64,000 bases of DNA, taken from Achatina immaculata. Taxonomy: Eukaryota > Mollusca > Gastropoda > Stylommatophora > Achatinidae. Position numbers and translations under genes: made by a program. The notes under the pieces were generated by a model, which was not told the DNA's origin, ran no database searches, and was given only the letters and a program-made list of their open reading frames with translations. How positions within the stretch are numbered: the first letter of the stretch is position 1; every line of letters starts with the position of its first letter. The stretch lies in assembly GCA_009760885.1 (NCBI GenBank), contig CM019697.1, forward strand, positions 29,938,710 through 30,002,709, written 5' to 3'. Of the stretch, positions 10,601 to 22,600 are shown piece after piece.

Positions 10601-13600
10601 GTGCTGTTTTCTCTGATATCTCCAATGACATTGCATTTAATCATGTTTTATTTTTTGTTATTGGTTCTGTTAGTTGATATGGCTAGACTTAAAAAGATTT
10701 ACACACATTAAACTGACATTCACCAGCATCACTTCATCTTAAAACATATAGTTTTACATCTAAAGCAAGTTTAAGATTTATTTTGTGTGATTTATCTTTT
10801 TTTTTTTTTTTTGCAAGATGAATTTAAAAACCATTAGTTTAACAAATCAAAACAACATGGGCATATCAGAGCATAATGAACCAGGTCGTGAACTGTAAAA
10901 AATAAAGAAGTGCTTATGCAACATAAACAAATAATAAAATAGCTTTCAGTTATCATTGATGAAAAACATAGAAATAATTCATTTTAAAGAGAACTTATGT
11001 TTTCTGAAAAAAAAAATTTCATGTATTGTGCTTAAAAGCATGTAGTTTATGATTGTATACCTAGATGGTTCAAATGTAACAGCTATATAGCTGTCAAATG
11101 TAACAGCCATATAAATGACATTAAAGGAGGTAACATTGATCAGCATATTAATGTACATTACTTTGTACAAGGAAAAGATTAAGAGAAGAATAACACAATG
11201 AAAGTGAGACACATGAAATTAGGGGCAGTTTAGTATAAACTGGGGAAGACTGGGAAAGAGGAAAGGAAAGCACTTAGAATACACTTCACACAAGTTTTGT
11301 TCATCCTGGTTGTTATAGTGGTATGTTGCTGGGGGATTAAAAATAAAACTATCTATTCACACAAATATGGAGTTAGTGCCATAAATCTGTGGCATATAAA
11401 ACTTGTAACAAAGGTTCAAAATTTGGACTCTGGTGTCGGTGTCCAGTCAAGACAGCCTCGTATATATGCTCTGCCGCATAATGCAGCATCCATCTAAGAG
11501 TTTGTTTGCTAGTTTCCACCATGTGTTTGTTGTTTACAATGCATTTTTTGCTACACAGTTCGAATTTCCTTCCAGCACCCTTAATTTGTCCTAGCTTCAG
11601 CAATTTCCTTATAACTGTATTGTTCTTCCATTTCCGCTCATCATTTTCCCTGCACTGTATAATACAGCCTTAGCACTGTCACCCTTGTCCATTATCAGCC
11701 ATTTATTTTAGACTGTCCAGCAAGTCAATATGCCATTCCATTTCCATGTACTCCCACATGACCTGTACAGTAACTTACGTTAGACCCAACACATTTGATT
11801 GGTGTAACAGAATAACCCATTCTTTTCAAAGCAGATTCTTCATTTTATAACAATATTATGACAGACTGGTGACATTTTGTGTGAGTGAACAAACTTAACA
11901 GTTATGGCTGTGATATTGGGCAAGCTGAAAATGATATAAATGGCAAGATACAGAACATGTGTTTATGAAAGTAGATCTGTCTGCAAGACAAGATAAGCAC
12001 ACTAGAAAACACTGTACACAACCACCTTATTGTTTTGTGGGAAAGCAGGTATTTATATAAAATCAGTCCATATATGCCTGAGTTGATAAGAGGGAAAGTA
12101 TATGCACACAAAACAGGTAGCTAGAGGGTATATATGTGAGAAACAAGCTTATTTGTAGTACTGTTTGATCAGATTAGAGATGTCAGTCATGTCTCAATCA
12201 CTTTATGAAGACTCAGGTGAACAGATGAAGAGTAGCAATTTGATATAACTCATTTATTTGTCTTTTTCATCCAGTCAGGTTTTTGGCCCTACATCAGTAC
12301 AATATTAGTAATATATCAGTGATGATGAATGCTTTAGTGAAATCATTTATTTGTGTATTACTTTATGTGCTGGTGATTGAATTCTACTAGAAAGATATGT
12401 TAGTTATGCTATATGTTGCTAAAATTTTAGTCTCGCTGATCTACTCTGCCTGGAGTATGACTTTGGAGACTTTGATCAGGAGATAATGATCTTGTAAAGT
12501 GACTTTGAGACCTGCTGTGAAGAACTTGAATACAGAGCTGCACAACACATGAACAAACATAGCAGACTAAAAGCCATGTATAAAGATAAATGGACAATAC
12601 AACACCTCACAGCAAAAACAGATGACGAATACTACAAACTCTCAAGGAATGACCAAGTGATAATCTTCTGACTGAGAAAAGGACATTGCAGACTGAGACT
12701 CTGTCTATACCAGAAGCTGAAAATTGGCACAACAGACCTGTTTGCCTGCAGCAGAGAACAACAGAGACCACATCACATACTCCAAAGTTGCCAGCTGCAC
12801 AACTCAGTATGGCAAAGAACCTGGCCAGACTCTAGCCCTCTGCAAGAGAAATTCTACGGTGATGCTGAAAACCAGAGATGAACTGCTGCATTTGTGAGGG
12901 AGATTGGTCTAAGCAAACGACGATGAAGAAGAAGAAGAATATAAAGCTGCTTATTAGTGATGAAATTGCTTAGTTACATAGTGGTGAAAATGGTGACACA
13001 CACATCTTTGATGAAAATTTCAGAGAATCAGTTACAAGAAGTCATTTTCTCTCTTTTTTTTGTGTCTGAAATAAGACAAAGTTAAAATCACCATCAAAAA
13101 TAAAAGCGAAAAGTGAGCATTAACAAATGTGTTTCTCTTTTTTCAGCGTGAAAATCTCACATTTGACATTGAAACAGACAAACTTACACCTGAAAATGCT
13201 GAGCTTGTGAAGTCAATTAAGAAGGTGTGTATTTCTGAAACTATGTTTTCATCATCATCATTATCATCATCATATGCTTTGTGGACAAGCAGTAACAAAG
13301 TCTTCATAAGCCTGTGAGAGGGATAGGCATCTTCTGACGTACTTTTAGTTTTTTTTGTTTTTTTTTCCATCATAAATATCCCATACTAATCTTGTTGCAT
13401 TCTCTATTTAAGAATAAGTGACAATAATTAATTGTATTATATAGCTCAGTATTTTTTTTTTGGGGGGGGGGGGGTTAAATATTGTGAAAAAATTGTAAAT
13501 ACATTAGGCAGTTTTATAAATAAATTAAAATGTGTTAGTGTGCAGTAATTGTAAAACATTTTAACTAAAGATATGATGGATTTGAATAACTGGGACTGGA

Positions 13601-16600
13601 TCTTTTGTCCTTGTTAAGTGTTTGTCCCAGTTAAGTAAAAGTGACCCCATTGAGCCATTTTTGTGTCAGGACTAAAGAGCAGAGGTAATAAGAAAATTGC
13701 ATTTGCTTGAAAAAAAAAAGTGTAAACATTCTGTATCTAAGTTAGTTTGATATAAATGTTTCTCAAAAGTGGCATGAAGTAGAAGGAAATCAAGTGTAAT
13801 TTAAATATGAGCACACAGTCAAGAAATTTGTGCTCAGAATCTTCCAGTTAATATTCCCTGTCCCACAGAGCAATCACAGCACTTCATGAGATACATGGAC
13901 TAGTGACAGATCCATTAAAAGAATGATCGGGGTGCTGTATTTGTTTTGTTCATGTATAGTCTTTGTATAGTTACAGCCTCAATGACCTCAGTATTTCAGT
14001 GGTATGACTTCATTATAATGGATATGTCCCAACAAAGCAGCTAGATGGCTCAATTAAACTGCACAAATTGAGGATAAGTATTTAATTTGCTTCTGTGACT
14101 TCGTTATAACTGACATGTCAGCTGTGATTACGGTCATCGCTTTCCCAGTAAAGCACCCAGATGGCTCATTTAAACTGTACAAATTTAGAAGTATTTGTTT
14201 CTTTTCTTCACTTTTTGCCCAAGTAAACAGTTGTCCCAACTGACCAGCATCTCATTTAACTAGAATCTTCTTTTAGTGAGAACTAATTTCAATTTTGTTA
14301 ATGACAGATATTGCAAGTTGCATTCTTGATCAGCAATTTATGTTGCTCTAACAATAATTAATTTAAATTTTAAAAAAAAAAAGGAATGAAGTTTTGTTAC
14401 AAATTTCAACTATCCAAAGAGAATTTTATCTGATCATGTATGTGTTAATGTGGCAATTCTTTGTTGCCTGAGATTGCAGTTTACCATTGAATTGTGCAGA
14501 TCAACTTATGTGCTGATTTTTTTCAGTAAATGTATTGGATAATTTTTTTGAGAATTGCAACACATTAACATAAAGTGAAAACATAAAATTTCCCAACAAA
14601 CTTCATAGGTTAGAAATATCTAAAAAAATTAAGAAATATTTTGTTGTGCAGCCAGAACCAGGTTACTTCCCCTAACTCACTTACTCACTCACTTATTTTT
14701 CAGCAAGTGACTTTGTAAGATCTCTTGACTTTTTGAGTGGGTAGAGTTGACCTCACTGAGTTAGCTCAGGATTGGCGCTGATCATCTCTACATGAGTAGT
14801 TTGTTTCTCCAGTAAACTGTGTATCATAGTAAAAAGTGATCTCTCTTGCAATTTGTGGACATTTTTCATCATGTTTAGTGCAATGCGGTAAACCTTGAAT
14901 AAACACCATAGAACCCTTACAGAGAGCTACTAATTATGTTGGAAGTGCTCCCAAGAATAAGAGAAAAGTCCTGACATTAGAAGAGAAAGGCGACTTACCT
15001 GATATGAACTGTAGATTGAAGTCTGCAGCTCGGTTGCCCACTGTTTCAAGATAAATGCATCCATTGTAAAAAAAAGAATGAAATTCATGAAGTTGTCATT
15101 GCAGTTACTGCAGCAGGTACAAAAAAACTGTACACTTTTTTTGTGAAATACTTTTTTAAAAATTCATATTGAAAATACAGCTTTTATGCAGGTACAGTAT
15201 AAGTAAGGCATACCGTTAGATTCTAAAATGAGTTGAGAAAAAGTGAAGTCATTAAATGACAACTTAAAGCAAAAGTAAGATGAAGAATCTGCAGAGAGAG
15301 GATTTAGTGTCAGAAAAGAATGGTTTGATAGTTGTAGAGAGAAGAATTAAAAAGTGTCAAGATAATAGAGTAAGTAGATTTTGTCGACAAAGAGTCCTCA
15401 GACAAGTTCCCAGATGCCATCAATAAAATCATTAAAGAGAAGGGATATCTGTCAGAACAGGTTTTTAATGCAGATGAAAGTGGTCTGTTTTGTAAGAAAA
15501 TGCCACAAAGAACACTTATTAATAAGGTCAGCCACACCGAGCTGCACAGTGCGGGCTGCTGTTGTGCAGGCCTACCGTTCTTTTGGCGAAAAAGCGCTCA
15601 CGAGTTCCATGTGTGGGGAGAAAGGTTTTCGCTCTATTCCCGGACAGCGAGAGTTAAGGTGTTTCAATGCAGAAGCGAGTGGTTTGTCCATTGAACGAAG
15701 CCTATAAATGGCTAGCCAGTCAGGTTCGTGCTAATGCGTCTGTGGTGTACTACGGTTTTGTCAACCGATGGTCTCAAAATTGGCCCATCTCTTGCAAAGA
15801 GTATCGGGTCTGCAGTATGTAATGTGTGTTGGTTGTCGGTGCCGGGCTTTCTTCTTGTTCATTAGAGCAGAGAGAGTTGGCCGCCACTGGCGGTGGTTAA
15901 AGGAAATGAAATGCTGCCAAGATCAAAATGGATCCACTCTGAGCAGAGCCCTGTCTCCCTTACCTCACGTCAGTCTGTCGGCAGATATCCAACTAAGGTT
16001 CGGTGCAGAAAGCCATCTGGTTGATCCTACCAGTAGTCGAATGTTTGTCTAAAAAATTAAACCATGCATGTCTGAGTTCACACTGTCTCACGGTGAAACT
16101 GCGAATGGCTCATTAAATCAGTTGAGGTTCCTTAGATGACACGATCCTACTTGGATAACTGTGGCAATTCTAGAGCTAATATATGCTTACCAAGCTCCAA
16201 CCCTCGTGGAAAGAGCACTTTTATTAGTTCAGAACCAATTGTCATTGCCCTTCGTGGGGCGCAGCGTTCCAACTGGTTTCTCAGGATAACTTTGTGCTGA
16301 TCGCATGGCCTTCTGTGCTGGTGATGCATCTTTCAAATGTCTGCCCTGCTTCTGGCGAGATTCTTCAGCTGCCGTGCATGGAGTGGGGCTCCTCCTGGCC
16401 AGTGAGGGAAGGTGCAAATTGAGTTGCCGCATGGCGCCACTGTGGGAAAGGTGAAAGATAGGATTAAGTTAAGTAATCAGTAGTCTCGAGGTCAGGACTG
16501 CTCAAATCATGGCACCTGGCTCTAGAGGTCGGCCATATCCTGTGTGCACTCAAACTAGGCGAATTGCTGGAACCAGCTTAATCCAGGGGTTAAGACACTG

Positions 16601-19600
16601 GTGGCAAGATTCTTTGGTTGCCGCACGTGAAGTGAAATTCCTGACCAGTGAAGAAAATACTAAAAAGTAATTAGGGTTGCCATGTGGCACCGATGTGAAA
16701 AAGTGATAGAAAGGATAAAGTGAAGCTTAATTGGTATGTCCAGTAGTCTCTCGGTGAGAGCTACTCATACCACAGCTCCTTTGCTGTAGAGGCCGCCATG
16801 TCCGATATACACCCATGCTGGTGAAATATACCTAAACTGGCTTAAACCAGGGGTGAAACTTGATGGCTACTCATGTCACGGTATGTCCGTTCTAGAGGTT
16901 GGTCACATCTTAAACACACCCATACTGGGATAATATACCTAAACCGGCTCAAACCAGAGGTGAAACTTACTGTTGGGGAGGATTCGTCCTTCTGGACAAA
17001 GCTCTGTCCTGGTCACAACTAGGAAGGGTAGCGGCCACGACCACAGAATGCTGAAGTCGGAGACACTGGAGCAGTGCAGTCTAGATAGGCAACCACCTCT
17101 CACCCGGCGAGGATGTATGTGTATCCTAATCACACTGAGGTTTTCCGGTGAGAAAGTCCAACACTGGACTGCATGGGCAACCACCTCTCACCCGACAGGG
17201 ATACACGGGTATCCCAAAACACGTCAAAGTTTTCCGGTGCGAAAGTCCAACTCTAGGCTGGATGGGCATCCACCTCTCACCCAGTGGGGATATACTGATA
17301 TCCAAAACACGTTGAGGTTTTCCGGTGAGAAAGTTCAACTCTAGATTAAACTGGTGCAATGAAAACCACAGTGTCACACAATCCCACTTCTGCGACTCAC
17401 TGAGAATACAGGCTCAAGCCCTGCAATACTCTGAACCTCTTGTGGTCCTCTCGGGGATCTCATATGGTCCTTTCGGGGACCACAGGGGGACCACGGGACC
17501 TATCGAGGACCACAGGAGTAAATTCGGTAGGATCACGGGGCGGTATTGGTGGTAAAAGCAAACAAAAAAGAAGACATTAATAAGGAAGAGAATTTATGGT
17601 AGCAAGGGATTGGGCTAACTGTACTGTTTTTATCGAGTTTTTAATTAGGACTGCCTTTAGCTATTAACCCTTGATCCTTGAAGAGAAAAGATAAACACTG
17701 ACAGTCTTTTGGTGTCCCTGAAGTCAGAAGTATCATGCCGATAAGGGAGTGCCTTTTAAATTTCTTGTGAACAGTGTCACTGTCTGCATTATATGTCATG
17801 AGTTTAAAAGGTGTCGATATGATTTGCTTGTCACCAAACACAATGTCACTAATTCAGCCTCTGGATCAGAGGGTCATGGTGACCTTAAGGCTCATAACAT
17901 GTGGTACTCTATGCAAAGAATTGTCATTGATATGGAAGAGAACCCCATGAAAGGGCCCCAGGAGAACATCCTGAAAGTCTGAAAGTATTACACCATTGAA
18001 GATGCCATCATTGTTTTACAAAAAAGGCATGAGAGCCATCAAACCCAAACCAATAAATTCCTGCTGGAGAAAACTGTGTCCAGATGTTGTGGATGATTTC
18101 ACAGAATTTATAACAGAGCTAATCAAAGAAGTCATGAAAAAGATTGTGGGTAAGCCAAAAAATAGTGAGGGAATGAAGGGCTGAAGATAGGGATCTTGGA
18201 GAAATTCAGGAGACACACCACATAAGAAGAATTAACAGAAGATAATTTGATGGAGATGAGTGCTTCTGAACTAGAGCCAGACAATGAAGAAGATGTAGAA
18301 GAAGCAGTTTCAGAAGACAGATTGACATTAGGCAGTCTTGCAAAAGGGTTTCAATTATTCAGGACTGGTTGTACAACATGGACCACTCTATGATATGGGC
18401 ACAAAAACTAAACCAAATAGTACAGGAAGGATTTGGTACTGTATTTAAACATTTTTAGAGAAATGAAAAAGTGAAAAAAAGGCAAACCAAAAACTTCATT
18501 TATTTTCGTAAAGTCACATCAAGTGTGCCTGGCTCTCCTTCCTCCTCTGCTTCTGAGACAGCAAGACCAATCCATCCTCTTCCTCAGCCTACTCAATATG
18601 AAGATGACAAGAATGAAGACTTTTATGATGATCCACTTTCATTTAATGAGTAGTAAATAATCATAATTCTGTACAGTTAATAAGCTTATCTAGTATGTAT
18701 GTCTTCCTTGGCTAGCAAAATAGGTCTTGAAATTAACAGACAAAACAAAAATAATGAAACTTCTCATTAATCAAGAAGGAAAAATATACATAGAAGGAAC
18801 ATCTATTGATGAAGTAAACCAATTTGCATACTTTGGCAGCTACATAGACCAGGATGGTGACACCAGGAAGGAAGTTAGGATTTGAATTGCAAAAGCAGCA
18901 CTGTCCTTCAAAAATCTTGAGAACATATGGAATTCAAAAGTTATAAGCACAAAAACTAAGTTAATATTATTCAATTCAAATGTGATATCCACTCTCATTT
19001 ATGCATGTGAAAGCTGGAAATCAACTAAAGAAATACACAAATTAGACTTTTTTGAGAACAAATGGCCCAGGAAAATACTTTATATAAAGTGGAATGAATT
19101 TAAAACAACACAGAAATAAGACAGATGAGTAAACAACAACCTGTCTCATGGGTGATCAGAAAAAGAAGATGGACACATATAGGGCATATGATGAGAAGAA
19201 ACAATCAGAGAATACCAAAACAAGCTATCAAGTGGAGCACAACAGGCCAAAGAAAAAGAGGTTGACCACATGAAACTCTAAAGAGAACATTGTTAAGAGA
19301 AGCCAGTTTAATAGGGCATAACATCCCCTGATGAAGTTGAAAGACTTGCAGAAAACAGGAAAACTTGGCAAACAACTATACAAGCCCTATGTGGCGTTTA
19401 ACGGCTCAGGAAGGATGTAAGTATGTATATGTGTGAGTGTCTTCGTGTGAAAATCTAATAAATGTACAACAAGAAGTGTATGAGGTGTTTTGTGTTATCA
19501 TATCCAAAGTATATGCCAAAGTATTCATCATATAGAATGTTGTGTGCAAGATTTGTTTGGAAGTCATTCGTTCATTCATTCATTTGCATGTCCCTTGCAG

Positions 19601-22600
19601 AACTTTGCCTCCCAAACAGCACTCCTGTAGGTCTCTCAGTTGTGAGCAAGATGGCCTGCTGCTGATGCATCCATTTGCAGGATCATCAATGATGTCTTGC
19701 AGCCATCTTTGCTTTGGTCTTCCTCTCTTTCTTTTTCCCATTATGTACCCTTCCAAGACTGTCTTCTCTAGATTATCATGACGTTTAATGTGTCCAAAAT
19801 ATTTAAGTTTTCTTTCTTTAATCCTCTTTACTAGCCAGCCTTCTTCAATATTAAGTTCTAGTAGTATAGATATATTTGTTCTTTTCTGTGTCCATGATAT
19901 TTGAAGAACTCTTCTGTAGCATTTACATTCAAAGGCATTTATACGTTTCTCAGCTGTTTTGTTAAGTGTCCAGGTCTCACAGGCATATGTTGTGATGGGA
20001 AAGATGCATGCCCTTAAAAATCTTATTTTTATGGTTATGTCTGCTCCTCTCCACAGATTCTTTAGTTGTTTTACTTTCTGAAGAACGATAGATGTCCTCC
20101 TTTTAATTTTCCTCATTGTATCTCCACTACTAGTTGGTTCTTTTTCTGTTTTTTAAATGTAACAGTGTTTCCAGTGCCATTTTATGAATACAATATTTCA
20201 TGCCATAAAAGTTTAATAATGATTCATTCATTGGTATATAGAATAGGCTACCATAAAGCAATCATACTGCTGCTTCATCATTATCAGTGCATGAATTGTT
20301 ATACCTGCTAATAAATGTGAATTTCTTTTTGACATTAACTTTTCCTTTTTGATGTTTAGTTTTAGTAATACATAAAACATCTACAGTGTTTTGTTTCATG
20401 TAAAATAATACTGATGTAGGCAGTGACAGATGGACAATTCATTTTGTAAACAGGATGTAAACTTACGGTGTCGATACTTTACAATACTGTAAATGTATCT
20501 CTTAAAAAGCTTACGTTTGCGAGCATTTTTATCACTCTAACAGATATTTTGTTACAAGTCCTTAACTCACTGTGCAAAGTGCTGATACACCTTTATTGTA
20601 TATCATTTTACTTGAAATTGGACGTAGTTTGATATTCTAAAGCTTAAAATTACATTTTTTAAAGCTATGTGACTGTAGGATCATGAAATATTTATATTGT
20701 ATGGAATAAAATTGTAACAAAAATATTGACAGTATACTTTGACATACAAATTAAAAAACAGTGTTGGAATATTGAAGAACAAATTGATTGTTTTTATTAA
20801 AATATAACCATTTCTACATAACATAATCAAACACGAAGTCAAACTGATCAGTAATAATGAAATGGCAGGGTTTTTTTGCAACTAGAAAACTTTCAAAATT
20901 CAGAAACTTTCTATATGCAAAGTGCTGATTCATCTTTATTATATATCATTTTTGATGTAGTTTGATATTCTAAAGCTTCAAATTATATTTTTTAAGCTAT
21001 GTGACTGTAGGATCATGAAATATGAATAAAGTATGATTTAAAATTATAACAAAAATATTGATCTTACACTTTAACATACAAGGGGAAAAAAAATTTATTG
21101 GAATATTAAAGAACAGATTGATTGTTTTATTAAAATATAACCATTTCTACATAACATAAACAAGTATGTAAATTTTTCTTCCTTATGATTTTCTTAATAA
21201 AGGTTTCTTTTTTTTTCTAGTTTACTTTATTTTAAGAATACAGTATATAAAATATATAAAATACAAAATATGTTAATCATCTGTATCAGTAAAACTTCTG
21301 GTCAGCAGTAGGCTATTAGTAGTTAAGTTTTTGGGGAGTTATACATGGATTTTCAACTGCATGAGGGGTTGATGCCCCCCTAACCTTCACATTGTTCAAG
21401 GGTCAACTGTATTTATTTTCCTGTGTCAGTATTTTTATTTTTGTAATGTGCCATTGATTTTGCATTGATGATAATTTTAATCAAATTTTAAAAGTAGTTT
21501 TGACAAAACAGCATTAATACACCATGTGCCATGCAGATGGACATTGGTAATTATGATTCTCCATTTTGTGTGATCCTTGATATTTTCATTCAGTTCAGCT
21601 GCCTTTCTCCTTCCATGCCTCCACATCATTCCATTGGTCTCAATCTCCTGGTTTTTTTGGGGTTTTTTTTTCAGAAATGTTGGCAGCTGTTATCAGGATC
21701 TCTATCTTTTCATGACACTTGCAGAGAATTTATTATCTTTTCCTGATGGTTTTGACTAAGTTTTGTTTTGTTCTTCTGCAGTTTCTCTGAGAGCTTCTTT
21801 AATGTTTTTGGAGGTCCAAAAATACATCTCCATTGCCTCCAATTTCTGTTTTATCACTTTGTTTATTGTCATATTCTCGCAGGCTAAAAATGACAGCTTT
21901 ATATAGTACTTCAATTTTTTTTTTCACTAATACAATATTAACTGATTAACAAATGAATGGGGGTGTGGTTTCCCTTTAGTCTTTGTAAGCTTATGTATGG
22001 TTTTCTCCTCCAGCCTTTGTGTAAAGAAAGGTGTGAAGCACTTTGGGACTATTTAAAGCATAGAAATAAATCTACCAGTCTTATTTACTGTCTTATCTAC
22101 TTTTATCTTGGACTGTTTATTTTTAAAAATATGTCCTTCATTTTTTTTTGTGGTCTCTATAACACTTCAGAAAGAAAAGAAGATAAATGAAAGCTTGATA
22201 TTGTGGTAAAAAAAGCGGTACTGATACAAGCATTTATTCTCAGAATTTGTGATGTACTGTAAGATACACATTTGCTATCATGAACATTTCACTTCAAGTA
22301 GATTTATCTTTCAGCTTGCAGAAAGTCTTTTGTTTCACTGGAAGAACTTTCCTATTGTGTTACCTGATTCTGTCACTGAACAAAAAGCAAACGCTGCTGA
22401 AAATGGTGGTGAAGAGTACACTGTAAGTTGTGTCATTAACTGAAATTTGTTTTAGTTTATGACTATAGCGGGCAGAGAAGTACATGAAATGTCAGTTTTA
22501 CTAGACTTGCTATAACAAATTTTGTGAGAAGCACCAAGAGTCATGCTTTCATTGGTCACTATTTTGATAAACAGGAGCAATAAAGGCAATAAAAGAAGAA

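Larger units (their letters stand above)
15528..17575 (+). mobile_element. rRNA-headed chimeric retroelement with 10-bp target-site duplication
   Basis: This element sits inside the Tigger transposase reading frame, between two copies of ATTAATAAGG (15518-15527 and 17576-17585). Removing the insert and one copy restores the frame as LINK-EEN. In order it contains: rDNA 5' external transcribed spacer (15528-16013); the first ~334 nt of 18S rRNA (16014-16347); two and a half units of a ~255-bp repeat (16348-about 16970); a spacer; three units of a ~110-bp repeat (about 17060-17345); a region of GGACCACAGG-like short repeats; and a tail ending AAGCAAACAAAAAAGAAGAC. It has no long ORF. The target-site duplication and A/G-rich tail indicate LINE-driven retroposition. 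The part after the 18S is a repeat family also found at 40740-41843. Confidence 0.88.
14850..21412 (+). mobile_element. Tigger/pogo DNA transposon, interrupted by three younger insertions
   Basis: Remnant of a Tigger-type (pogo, CENP-B-like) transposon whose DDE transposase cuts and pastes it at TA sites. N-terminal coding sequence is near 14950 (KNKRKVLTLEEKG). The catalytic core is at 15400-15517 (GYLSEQVFNADESGLF, then KKMPQRTLINK). The C-terminal part runs from 17840 to 18653 and ends in an acidic tail (EDFYDDPLSFNE). The 3' end (21165-21412) closes with GTTCAAGGGTCAACTGTA. That terminus and the flanking sequence closely resemble, from memory, the mammalian MER2/Tigger elements. The interrupting pieces are the rRNA-headed retroelement (15528-17575), LINE A (18699-19425) and LINE B (19556-20128). 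Many stops make it inactive. The left terminus was not identified. Confidence 0.85.

Noticed and set aside
11373..11603. 76-codon minus-strand frame with KLGQIKGAGRKFELCSKKC
   Set aside because: Protein-like composition but no splice sites in the right places and no family I can name. Possibly a transposon relic, not supported enough to list as a gene.
15381..15707. 108-codon and 64-codon plus-strand frames
   Set aside because: They run across the boundary between the Tigger transposase and the inserted rDNA spacer at 15528. Only the first part (up to LINK or its shifted equivalent) is transposase; the rest is chance.
16014..16347. Functional rRNA gene
   Set aside because: Only the first ~334 nt are present, with substitutions at invariant positions, inside a transposon and flanked by a target-site duplication.
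16147..16432. Minus-strand frames of 60 and 67 codons
   Set aside because: Antisense to the 18S rRNA fragment and the repeat that follows. GC-richer sequence has fewer stops by chance.
21165..21412. Vertebrate contamination suggested by the Tigger terminus
   Set aside because: It is continuous with the rest of the element and with invertebrate-type LINEs, and the 18S text in the same element is not vertebrate. Lateral transfer or deep conservation is more likely.
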